Origin: Candidatus Glassiibacteriota bacterium
GTDB taxonomy: Bacteria > Gemmatimonadota > Glassbacteria > GWA2-58-10
Reading direction: 5' to 3'
Assembly: GCA_016934095.1 (NCBI GenBank)
Contig: JAFGTO010000039.1
Coordinates: 1-13,135, forward strand
Length of the DNA: 13,135 nt
A model generated the notes under the pieces. It searched no databases and was not told the origin of the DNA. It saw only the letters and a program-made list of their open reading frames with translations. Position numbers and translations under genes: made by a program. Shown here piece after piece: positions 6,159 to 12,512 of the stretch (within the stretch, counting starts at the first letter, position 1; each line of letters opens with the position of its first letter).

Positions 6159-7325
6159 GTGCGGGTAATAATGGTTACCGGGGCCTACTTCCCGGAGATC
6201 TCCGGGGCCGGCCTCCAGTGCAGGAGCCTGATCGCAGCGGCCCGGGATGACACCTTAAGCTTCTGCGTGGTTACCACCTGCAGGGATGCCCGCCGGACTT
6301 TCCTGGACCTGGTCGATGGGGTCAGGGTCTACCGCCTGCCGGTAAACGGCCCCACTTGGAGAATTTTTCCCGCCTGGCTCTACAGGATCTGCTTTTTGTT
6401 TTTTAAGGTCCTCAACCGCGTAGACCTTATCCACCTCCACGGTTTCAGCAGGAAAAGCTGGCTTTTCCTGCTCTACGGCCTGGTTGCACGCAAAAAAGTG
6501 CTGCTGAAAATGTCCAGCCTGGGAGTGGATGACCCCCTGAGCGTGCGCCGCGGCAAAGGCCTGCCGTATCTTTTCTACCGGCTGGCCGACTACTACCTGG
6601 CTCCCGGCCCGGCGCTGGAAGAGGCTTTCCGGGGCTCTGCCCTGGACAGCGGCCGGCTGGTGGTGCTGCCCAACGGCGTGGACTGCGAGCGTTTCAGGCC
6701 CGCCGGCGATGAGGAGAAGCGTACCCTGCGGACCTTGCTGGGCCTGCCGCAGGAGTCCGTGCTGGTGCTGTTCGTGGGCCACTTCTCCTCCGAGAAGCGG
6801 CCGGACCTGCTGGCCCGTGCCTGGAGCTCGCTGGCCGGGGACATCGGGCTGGTCATGGTGGGGGCCACCGACCCGGAGGCTTTCGAGGTGGAATCCCGGG
6901 TAGTGGACCAGGTCAAACAGGCGGCAGCCCGGGCGAAAGTCCCCGGCTCGCTGGTCCTGGTGGAAAGGACCAGCCGGGTAGAGGACTACTTCCTCGCCTG
7001 CGATATCTTTGCCCTGCCCTCGGTGCGTGAGGGTCTGCCCAATGCTCTGCTCGAGGCCATGGCCTGCGCTCTCGCCTGCGTGGCCGCCAGGCTGCCCGGA
7101 GCGACCGACCAATTGCTCGGGCCGCAGGCCGGAGTCCTGGTCGAGCCGGATGACTGCGAGGGGCTCGCCCGGGCCATCGAAAAACTGGCCGGCGACAGCG
7201 CCCTGCGCAAGCGCCTGGGAGACGGGGCGCGGAATAAAATACTCTCCGGGGGCTACGAGCTCGAACAGGTGGCCGCCAGTTACCGTCAATTCTATTTCCG
7301 GGCCGCCGGCCCGGGGAGCGGCTGA
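6159..7325 (+). CDS. GT4-type (GT-B fold) glycosyltransferase
   Basis: The conserved protein is about 388 residues from a GTG at 6159 (VRVIMVTGAYFPEISGAG, the classic first strand and glycine loop of GT-B enzymes). An ATG at 6171 would be shorter; an in-frame ATG at 6057 would add 34 Pro/Ala/Arg-rich residues unlike the family. No good Shine-Dalgarno decides between them. Further GT4 features: DLIHLHGFSRKSW, VVLPNGVDCERFRP (the middle hinge), LFVGHFSSEKRPDLLARAW (start of the C-terminal Rossmann domain), DIFALPSVREGLPNALLEAMA (nucleotide-sugar EX7E motif) and GVLVEPDDCEGLARAI. It probably adds a sugar from a nucleotide-sugar donor to a surface glycan or lipid carrier. There is no true membrane segment, but a hydrophobic patch (RICFLFFKVL) may associate with the membrane. 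It follows the acyltransferase fusion on the same strand, but its GC content is markedly higher. Confidence 0.88.
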   Translation: MRVIMVTGAYFPEISGAGLQCRSLIAAARDDTLSFCVVTTCRDARRTFLDLVDGVRVYRLPVNGPTWRIFPAWLYRICFLFFKVLNRVDLIHLHGFSRKSWLFLLYGLVARKKVLLKMSSLGVDDPLSVRRGKGLPYLFYRLADYYLAPGPALEEAFRGSALDSGRLVVLPNGVDCERFRPAGDEEKRTLRTLLGLPQESVLVLFVGHFSSEKRPDLLARAWSSLAGDIGLVMVGATDPEAFEVESRVVDQVKQAAARAKVPGSLVLVERTSRVEDYFLACDIFALPSVREGLPNALLEAMACALACVAARLPGATDQLLGPQAGVLVEPDDCEGLARAIEKLAGDSALRKRLGDGARNKILSGGYELEQVAASYRQFYFRAAGPGSG

Positions 7326-7360
7326 CTCCGGTATACTCCCGTGTCAAGGACTCTTCCGCC

Positions 7361-7813
7361 ATGAAACCCGGCATTATCCTGGTAAAGAAATTCCGCGGCA
7401 AGCCTCCCCGCAGCATGGAGCCGCTCGGCTACCGGCGCCAGCTCACCTGGCCCGAATACGCCCGGGTGCGCCGCGGGGCCGCTCCCGCCTGTTCCGCAGA
7501 TAAATGGCTCATCTACTGCCGGGGCGGCAGGGTGTTCTTCCGGCGCAGCGGCAACGGGACCCTGGTCTACAGGGTGAAATTCAGCCAGAAAGGCCGGGGC
7601 TTCGAGGCGGTCGAGGCCCATGTCAACGCCGACCGGGAACAACTCGACCCGCTGCCGCAGCAGTACGAATGCCGGATGCTGGATTACCTGATCGACCGGC
7701 TGCTGCTCGGCCGCGAGGCGGCCTTCCCGGTGCCGGAAGGGACAGACCTCGAGCGGGCCGCCGTGCTGGAGCGGATCTGGATGGGGGATGCGGCTGCAGG
7801 CAGCGCAAGCTGA
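7361..7813 (+). CDS. Conserved-looking hypothetical protein
   Basis: 150 residues, not assigned to a family. The ATG at 7361 is preceded by AAGGA (7346-7350), 10 bases away. The N-terminus (MKPGIILVKKFRGKPPRSM) is basic and not a signal peptide. The middle looks like alternating beta strands rich in aromatic residues (DKWLIYCRGGRVFFRRSGNG, then TLVYRVKFSQ), followed by AHVNADREQLDP and a helical segment CRMLDYLIDRLLLGRE. That order resembles small single-domain cytoplasmic proteins, but I will not name a function. It lies 35 bases after the glycosyltransferase and 29 before the Mth938-like gene, so it is likely co-transcribed. The consistent strand-then-helix pattern and high third-position GC argue that it is a real gene. 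Confidence 0.7.
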   Translation: MKPGIILVKKFRGKPPRSMEPLGYRRQLTWPEYARVRRGAAPACSADKWLIYCRGGRVFFRRSGNGTLVYRVKFSQKGRGFEAVEAHVNADREQLDPLPQQYECRMLDYLIDRLLLGREAAFPVPEGTDLERAAVLERIWMGDAAAGSAS

Positions 7814-7842
7814 GACAAGCCTGTCCGCTGAGAGGAGGCCCC

Positions 7843-8184
7843 GTGAGGATCTCGGAATACCGGTTCGGCCGGATAGTCATCGACGGCCGGGCCTACGACG
7901 CCGATGTCATCATCTGCGGCCCTCGGGTCATCGACAATTGGCGCCGCAGCCGGGGACACCTGCTCGAGGCCGCGGACCTGGACAAAGTGCAGCTTGCAGC
8001 CGGAATGCACCTGGTTGTCGGCACCGGTTACAGCGGCTGTATGACAGTGAGTGCCGGCCTCAAGGAATATTGCCGTCAAAATGAGGTCGGGCTGGAAGCC
8101 TGGCCGACGCCGCAGGCTGTCGAGCGTTTCAACAGCCTGCCCGGCGGCAGGGAGATAGTAGGCGCCTTTCATCTTACGTGTTGA
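7843..8184 (+). CDS. Mth938-like domain protein (DUF498/NDUFAF3 family)
   Basis: 113 residues from a GTG start at 7843; GGAGG (7834-7838) lies 4 bases upstream and supports this over longer in-frame starts inside the previous gene. The sequence follows the Mth938-like family from end to end: ISEYRFGRIVIDGRAYDADVI (strands 1-2), VIDNWRRSRGHLLEAADL (the conserved V-x2-W-R region), LVVGTGYSGCM (glycine-rich loop), and WPTPQAVERFNSL near the end, finishing with HLTC. The family length is about 110-125 residues, so it is complete. Mitochondrial relatives (NDUFAF3) help assemble complex I. Bacterial members are uncharacterised single-domain cytoplasmic proteins. It probably belongs to the same transcript as the preceding hypothetical gene. 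Confidence 0.85.
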   Translation: MRISEYRFGRIVIDGRAYDADVIICGPRVIDNWRRSRGHLLEAADLDKVQLAAGMHLVVGTGYSGCMTVSAGLKEYCRQNEVGLEAWPTPQAVERFNSLPGGREIVGAFHLTC

Positions 8185-8276
8185 CGATCTGAGAGAGCTC
8201 TTTTTACGGATCAGGTTACATTTAACCTTGAAAAAGCGGCGGTCCCTGGAGGGTGCGCCGCCCGAAGGAGGTGGAT

Positions 8277-9155
8277 ATGTTCTCGGTGCCCGAAAAAAAA
8301 GCAGCCGTTTCGTGTTTTATTCTCTGTTCGCTCATCCTGCTCGGCTATTCCGGCGCAGCCGCCCAGCAGCTCACCACCCCGCAGGGGAAGAGGATACTGC
8401 AGAACAAGAGCTTCGATGACAGCGAGGAAGCGCGCCGGGAGATCCTCGAGCTCTACCAAGACCTGAGGGTTACCGACGTGCTGGACGGGATGGACCTGAT
8501 CGGCTTGCAGGATATCGGGCTGATGGATAACGATATCAGGCCCCTGTGGCGGGACGTAGAGAATTTCACCCACCGCTTCGCGGGCTTTGCGATCACCGTG
8601 CGGCACGTGCCCAGCGATGTTAGGGTGGGGCAGAACTCGTTCCCGGACCTGGAGGGTTTCCTGAGGTTCAAGGACGAGCAGTACGGGCGCGCACCGGACG
8701 CCTGGACCGAAGTGGCCAGGCCGGGGGATGTCGCGGTCATCGACGCCAACGGGGTGTTCGAGACCGGCTTCATCGGCTCCAACAACAGCCTCGGCTATGC
8801 CGAAAAGGGCGTGGCCGGAGTGGTCACCAATGCCGGCGCCCGCGACACCGATGAGATTATCAAGGTCAAGAAGATACCGGTCTACTGCAGGAACGGCTAC
8901 AGCACCCGCGGGGTCCGGCCGGGTCGCCTGATCGCGGAAAGCTATAATTTCCCGGTCAACTGCGGCGGGGTGCTGGTATACACGGGAGATGTGATCGTGG
9001 CGGATGGGGACGGGGTGATCGTGGTCCCCAGGGAGCACGCCCTCGAGGTGGGCCGGCTGGCGCGCGGGATAAATGACGAGGATGAGGCCAGCCGCGGCGA
9101 AAGGTTCAATAGGCTGGGAATCCCGCCCGATGAGACAGTGAAGCCGAAAAAATAA
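8277..9155 (+). CDS. Exported RraA / HMG-aldolase-family protein
   Basis: 292 residues from the ATG at 8277; AAGGAGG (8265-8271) is 5 bases upstream, which selects this start over a GTG at 8253. A Sec signal peptide is evident: basic MFSVPEKKAA, hydrophobic VSCFILCSLILLGYSG, and an AxA-type site near residue 29 (AAAQ). The mature protein matches the RraA/4-hydroxy-4-methyl-2-oxoglutarate aldolase family: RVTDVLDGMD (64-73), RPGDVAVIDANGV (148-160), EKGVAGVVTNAGARDTDEI (176-194, with the substrate- and metal-binding R189-D190) and GDVIVADGDGVIVVP (237-251). Members include pyruvate aldolases, oxaloacetate decarboxylases and RNase E inhibitors. An exported copy cannot regulate cytoplasmic RNase E, so a periplasmic aldolase or decarboxylase-like enzyme is more likely. 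The next gene is also an exported aldolase-family protein. Confidence 0.85.
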   Translation: MFSVPEKKAAVSCFILCSLILLGYSGAAAQQLTTPQGKRILQNKSFDDSEEARREILELYQDLRVTDVLDGMDLIGLQDIGLMDNDIRPLWRDVENFTHRFAGFAITVRHVPSDVRVGQNSFPDLEGFLRFKDEQYGRAPDAWTEVARPGDVAVIDANGVFETGFIGSNNSLGYAEKGVAGVVTNAGARDTDEIIKVKKIPVYCRNGYSTRGVRPGRLIAESYNFPVNCGGVLVYTGDVIVADGDGVIVVPREHALEVGRLARGINDEDEASRGERFNRLGIPPDETVKPKK

Positions 9156-9157
9156 TC

Positions 9158-9190
9158 AATCGGGAGTTAGAATACAGGACCCGATTTTTT
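9158..9190 (+). terminator. Intrinsic terminator or attenuator between the two aldolase-family genes
   Basis: AATCGGG (9158-9164) pairs with CCCGATT (9180-9186) across a 15-base loop. A run of six T (9185-9190) overlaps and follows the right arm. It starts 3 bases after the stop of the RraA-like gene and ends 20 bases before the next ribosome binding site. The stem has four G-C and three A-T pairs, so termination may be partial and lower expression of the downstream lipoprotein aldolase. Confidence 0.6.
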
Positions 9191-9221
9191 GCACCCAGTG
9201 CAAGAATACCGGAGGCCTGCC

Positions 9222-9899
9222 ATGTCTTGCAGAATATTGCTTAGCCTTTGTATCATCCTGCTCGGCTGCTCAGCTCAGCCTGCAGGCGAGCAGGAAAACA
9301 TCCCGGACAGAGCGCAGAAAGACCTGCTGATCGAGATCGCCGGGAGGGTCTACGCCAGGGAGCTCACCTCGGGCACCGGCGGAGATATCAGCGTGAGGGT
9401 CCCAGGCACGGACCGGATAGTGGTCAAGGCCACCGGCACCTGCCTGGGCGACCTCGACTACGGCAAGCTCTCGACCATCGGCCTGGATGGAGAGGTCATC
9501 GGCGGCAACCCCGCACCCTCGCACGAGGCCAGGATCCACGCGGCGATATATTCGCTGCGCGAAGAGGTGGGGGCGATCATGCACATGCACTCCCCCTATG
9601 CCACGGCCTGGGCAGTTGCAGGAATGAAGATCCCGGCGGTTACCCAGCAGTCGGTGAGCCTGCTCGCAGGCCTGGCCCTGGTCCCCTACTACCGGGTAGG
9701 CTCGCAGGAGCTTGACCGGGCGGTGGCGCAGGCCTATGCAAACCCGGAGACCCAGGTGGTGATGATGCAGAACCACGGGGTGTTCGTGGTGGGGAAAGAC
9801 CTCTACGACCTTCTCTACAGGGGGGAGGTGGTGGAGAACACGGCCAGGGTGGCCTGGCTCTGCAAGGCCCTGGGGCCTGCAGCCGGGTTCGAGTTCTAG
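9222..9899 (+). CDS. Lipoprotein class II aldolase/adducin-family protein
   Basis: 225 residues from the ATG at 9222 (GGAGG at 9211-9215, 6 bases upstream). The N-terminus MSCRILLSLCIILLGC ends in a lipobox LLGC with lipidated C16, so the protein should be membrane-anchored outside the cytoplasm. The rest matches the FucA/AraD/adducin fold: TGTGGDISVRV (50-60), KATGTCLGDL (69-78), SHEARIHAAIY (E102 at the catalytic Glu position), HMHSPYATAW (zinc ligands H121 and H123) and MQNHGVFVVG (third zinc ligand H185). All key residues of metal-dependent aldolases are present, so an active enzyme is plausible. Cytoplasmic members cleave or epimerise sugar phosphates, which are not usual periplasmic substrates. 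The real substrate is therefore open; candidates are non-phosphorylated aldols or decarboxylation of hydroxy-acids. A terminator lies just upstream. Confidence 0.88.
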   Translation: MSCRILLSLCIILLGCSAQPAGEQENIPDRAQKDLLIEIAGRVYARELTSGTGGDISVRVPGTDRIVVKATGTCLGDLDYGKLSTIGLDGEVIGGNPAPSHEARIHAAIYSLREEVGAIMHMHSPYATAWAVAGMKIPAVTQQSVSLLAGLALVPYYRVGSQELDRAVAQAYANPETQVVMMQNHGVFVVGKDLYDLLYRGEVVENTARVAWLCKALGPAAGFEF

Positions 9900-9914
9900 T
9901 CCGGGAAGACCGGC

Positions 9915-10703
9915 TCAGATGATCCCAGCCCCGAGAGCGGCAGCCACGATGAGCAGCAGTGCACCGGTGAGGGCCTGGACCGCTTTCATGGTGACTTTCC
10001 TGATATACCTCCGCCCGATGAGCAGGCCTGCAAAGGCGCACAGCACAGCCACGCCCACCAGTCCCCAGCCGTAGGCAGCCTGCTCGCCGAACATCCCCGC
10101 TGCCATGAAGCCGGCACCGTAGACCAGGATACGGGCCAGGTCCACCAGGAAGCCGATCACCGCGGCGGTACCCACGAACTGCCCGGTGGACAGCCCCAGC
10201 TTGACCAGGAATGCCGAGCGCAGCGCGCCCTGGTGGCCGGACAGCCCGCCGAAAAACCCGGAGAGCACCCCGCCCAGCGGCAGGAGACGGGTATCGAACT
10301 TAAGCTCCCTGAAACTGGGCAGCAGCTCGAAGAGGGCGAAGATAAAGATCAGCACCGCGATCACCGCCTTGACCGGGGTAACCTCGGCCTGATGGCTGCC
10401 GATCCGGTAGCTGAGCAGGGGGTCCAGGTCCGCGATCAGTTTCAGCACGGCCGCCCCGGCGAACGCGGCCAGGAGCGCCGGTATGCCGAAACGCCCCACC
10501 ACGTGCCAGTCCGCGCTGCGGGCAAAGAGCGGCATTTTCAGGGTGTTGTTGGCCGCGTGCACCACTGCGGTGGCCGACACCGCCACCTCCACCGGGAAAA
10601 ACAGCGCGAACACCGGCATCAGCAGGGTGCCCAGCCCGAACCCGGAGAAAAGAGTCAGGCCGGAGACACACATCGCCGCCAGTCCCACCAGCAGGTAGCT
10701 CAT
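9915..10703 (-). CDS. TauE/SafE-family membrane permease
   Basis: 262 residues, almost entirely hydrophobic segments separated by short charged loops, consistent with seven or eight membrane helices. The N-terminal repeat begins MSYLLVGLAAMCVSGLTLFSGFGLG and the second family signature is LSGFFGGLSGHQGALRS, the duplicated glycine-rich motif of the TauE/SafE (DUF81) family. Family members export sulfite, sulfoacetate or other small organosulfur or organic anions; the substrate cannot be read from sequence. It converges on the lipoprotein aldolase gene with only 15 bases between stop codons, so it is transcribed separately. The Shine-Dalgarno region upstream of the ATG (complement of 10703) is weak. 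Length is typical and nothing looks broken. Confidence 0.88.
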   Translation of the reverse strand: MSYLLVGLAAMCVSGLTLFSGFGLGTLLMPVFALFFPVEVAVSATAVVHAANNTLKMPLFARSADWHVVGRFGIPALLAAFAGAAVLKLIADLDPLLSYRIGSHQAEVTPVKAVIAVLIFIFALFELLPSFRELKFDTRLLPLGGVLSGFFGGLSGHQGALRSAFLVKLGLSTGQFVGTAAVIGFLVDLARILVYGAGFMAAGMFGEQAAYGWGLVGVAVLCAFAGLLIGRRYIRKVTMKAVQALTGALLLIVAAALGAGII

Positions 10704-10788
10704 CTTTCAGGCCCCGGGGTTTTGGCCAAGCGAAAAAAGCCTCTGTTTAAGGTTATAGTGAAGGAACTGATTTATTATCTATAAGTTG

Positions 10789-10814
10789 CAGGCACAAAGG
10801 GATACAGGCACAAA
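10789..10814. repeat. Short direct repeat CAGGCACAAA
   Basis: The ten-base word CAGGCACAAA occurs at 10789-10798 and again at 10805-10814, a 16-base period, just upstream of the TauE-like gene. It may be paired protein-binding sites or simple slippage. Confidence 0.5.
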
Positions 10815-10841
10815 TGCGTAAAGACCCTGCAGCCCCAAAAC

Positions 10842-10861
10842 GGGCGAGGCATGCCTCGCCC
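10842..10861. repeat. Perfect 20-base palindrome (REP-like)
   Basis: GGGCGAGGCATGCCTCGCCC is its own exact reverse complement and is followed by CTACG. GC-rich palindromes of this style ending in CCCCTACG occur as dispersed intergenic repeats in many environmental bacterial genomes. That family resemblance is from memory and unverified. It has no T tail and so is not an intrinsic terminator. Confidence 0.8.
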
Positions 10862-10889
10862 CTACGCCAGAATACAATACCTTAGAAAT

Positions 10890-10973
10890 GCCCGTGGCCG
10901 GTTTGCCTCGGAGCAATGCCCGCGGACGAGAAACCCTGGAGATAGCTCTCAACCAGGCTCGCGCTGTGCGTCA
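10890..10973. repeat. Direct repeat, copy 1
   Basis: Begins GCCCGT and contains a 27-base block (10904-10930) that recurs exactly in copy 2. The similarity then continues with scattered mismatches and one single-base indel through CTCTCAACC, GCTCGCG and CGTCA. Confidence 0.75.
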
Positions 10974-11020
10974 GCCGAAGACTTGCGCCGTCCTTTGCGC
11001 AACACCGTCAGGTTCGCCGT

Positions 11021-11105
11021 GCCCGTACCTGGGCTGCCTCGGAGCAATGCCCGCGGACGAGGAACATGGGGGATTACCTCTCAACCTAGCTCGCGATGTA
11101 CGTCA
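11021..11105. repeat. Direct repeat, copy 2
   Basis: The second copy is offset 131 bases from copy 1. The identical 27-base block is at 11035-11061. It runs directly into the 16-base tandem repeat at 11102-11133. Confidence 0.75.
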
Positions 11106-11133
11106 AACGTGAGGTTTGTCAAACGCCAGGTTT
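11102..11133. repeat. 16-base tandem duplication crossing a gene end
   Basis: Two adjacent 16-base units, 11102-11117 and 11118-11133, each GTCAAACG + two variable bases + AGGTTT, differ only at those two bases. The stop codon of the - strand lipoprotein gene (11119-11121) lies in the second unit, so its last residues are repeat-encoded. Confidence 0.8.
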
Positions 11134-12300
11134 GCGCTCGGGCGCGCCGACAGAAATCCCGACCGGCCGGAAAGCTGAGGCCACCTGACGCTCAACCTGG
11201 GCGAAACTGGAGTCCTCGGCAAAGCCTACGGTGAAATGGGCCGGCACCAGGTCCATGTAGGTATCGCAGCAGCGGTACTGCCTGCCGAAGCCGAAAACCA
11301 CCATTTCCTGCCGCATCTGCCAGAACTGGTCCGAGTGCTGGTCGTCCTCGTGGTGGGCCAGGTACAGCACCCTCTGCAGGCTGTCATCCCCGAAGCAGAC
11401 CCACTCCGGGGCCGGGATGTCCCCGTGCCAGTCCTCGGCAACAGACCGCCTGAGACCGCTGGAAAGCAGGTTATAGTCCCTGTCCACCTCCAGCGAGCCG
11501 CCGGGGATGCCCTCGTAGAGGAACCAGTAGGTACCGTTTGCCCTGAGCAGGCTCATCACCGCGTAAGCCGGGTAGATGTCCCAGGTGCATTCCCATTCGC
11601 CATCCCTGGAGGCCGAGCGGATCCTGGCCCTGAGAGGCCCCCGGCTCTCGAGGGCGCTGGTGCAGGAGTCCAGGCCGGGATGGAACTTCCACATGTTGGG
11701 GATCCCGCGGTATTGGCCGGCGGATTCGCAGCAGGGGCGGTAGCCGATCCAGTCGGCGCCGTCCCGGTCCTCCAGGCTGGCAAAGCCGGCCCCGGCTTTC
11801 TGGTAGTAATAGGTGCCTGCAGGGGTGGTTATCCTGATGCTGAGCTGCTCCTCGTGGGGGATGTCGTCCTCGACCCTCACCAGGGTGTCCACCCGGGCCG
11901 GCTCCCTGCCACGGGCCTTTTCATCATTATCGAAATAAAGGTCATAGGCCCTGCCCTGACCGGCCCCGGTCGAGTCGCAGAGGATGAAGACCAGCGTGCC
12001 GGCAGCCCTGTCGAGCTGGAAGGGGACCCTGTCATCGATCACTGTCCCCTGGGAGTCGATCTCCACCAGGTGCAGGGAGTTCTCATCCAGGCTCCCTGCC
12101 AGGCCGGCTTGGGCCAGGAGCGAGGCAAAGTCCAGGGGCACTTCCACCGGCCTGGCAAGCCTCGGGAATCCCTGCGGGTCCACCGTGATCCTGGCCCTGG
12201 CGCGGGAGCCGGGAACCCTCCAGCGCGCCGAGCCACCATTACAACCGGGAAAGCTCAAAATCGCCAGTACTGTAATCATTATGAAAAAAATCTTTTTCAT
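11119..12300 (-). CDS. Uncharacterised exported lipoprotein
   Basis: 393 residues. The N-terminus MKKIFFIMITVLAILSFPGC has a basic start, a hydrophobic core and a lipobox-like end (C20), so export and lipid anchoring are likely. AAAGG lies 8 bases upstream of the ATG. The mature part is rich in Trp, Tyr, Gly and Asp and looks like beta-sandwich domains. Landmarks are VEVPLDFASLL (an early strand), VEDDIPHEEQLSIRITTPAG, DGADWIGYRP, QYRGIPNMWKFHPG, WECTWDIYPAYAVM and YWFLYEGIPGG. I recall similar DWI-xxRP / RGIPNM patterns in uncharacterised secreted proteins of polysaccharide-degrading environmental bacteria, possibly carbohydrate-binding or lyase-like, but this is unverified and no catalytic motif is certain. 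The extreme C-terminus (ERKPGV) is repeat-encoded. It is divergent from the ceramidase-like gene, 212 bases away. Confidence 0.8.
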   Translation of the reverse strand: MKKIFFIMITVLAILSFPGCNGGSARWRVPGSRARARITVDPQGFPRLARPVEVPLDFASLLAQAGLAGSLDENSLHLVEIDSQGTVIDDRVPFQLDRAAGTLVFILCDSTGAGQGRAYDLYFDNDEKARGREPARVDTLVRVEDDIPHEEQLSIRITTPAGTYYYQKAGAGFASLEDRDGADWIGYRPCCESAGQYRGIPNMWKFHPGLDSCTSALESRGPLRARIRSASRDGEWECTWDIYPAYAVMSLLRANGTYWFLYEGIPGGSLEVDRDYNLLSSGLRRSVAEDWHGDIPAPEWVCFGDDSLQRVLYLAHHEDDQHSDQFWQMRQEMVVFGFGRQYRCCDTYMDLVPAHFTVGFAEDSSFAQVERQVASAFRPVGISVGAPERKPGV

Positions 12301-12420
12301 CTTGCGACCTTTCGTTCGGCCCGTGCCTGTCAGGAGTAAACAGCCTGCAGAAAAATACAGCAGAAGGTGCCGGAATCAAAGGCTCACGTGAGAGACCGGC
12401 ACGACCTGCCGGGAAAATAC

Positions 12421-12449
12421 TTGTAAGGCTCCGGCTGCGGAGTTAAGAT
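12421..12449 (+). promoter_or_regulatory. Possible sigma-70-like promoter for the ceramidase-like gene
   Basis: TTGTAA (12421-12426) and TAAGAT (12444-12449) are separated by 17 bases, each matching four of six consensus positions. They lie in the divergent intergenic region, about 63 bases before the GTG start at 12513. The match is weak and the organism's sigma preferences are unknown. Confidence 0.3.
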
Positions 12450-12512
12450 TTGTCAACGGGCACAATGATACCATTTTCGGATAACGGGAGAATATTTTCT
12501 GGGAGAGCAGCC

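Larger units (their letters stand above)
10704..11118. other. Repeat-rich intergenic region
   Basis: This 415-base gap separates the start of the TauE-like gene from the end of the lipoprotein gene (both on the - strand). It holds a 20-base perfect palindrome, two diverged copies of a roughly 85-base unit and short tandem repeats, listed separately. Open frames here are GC-rich, repeat-derived and motif-free. The promoter of the TauE-like gene should lie at its left end; the AT-rich stretch at 10742-10786 is the likeliest place. Confidence 0.6.

Noticed and set aside
6255..7289. Long open frame antisense to the glycosyltransferase
   Set aside because: A shadow of a high-GC gene; the + strand frame has full GT4 motifs while the antisense product is Gly/Gln/Pro-rich without motifs.
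8186..8214. Possible terminator in the gap before the RraA-like gene (GAGAGAGCTC followed by T run)
   Set aside because: The central palindrome leaves only a 2-base loop and the outer pairing is short and interrupted; no credible hairpin forms.
9901..9913. Small CCGG/CCGG stem between the convergent genes
   Set aside because: Four base pairs with no T run on either strand; insufficient for an intrinsic terminator.
11236..12339. Long + strand open frame antisense to the lipoprotein gene
   Set aside because: Val/Pro/Gly-rich shadow with no motif; the - strand frame has a signal peptide, lipobox and Shine-Dalgarno site.
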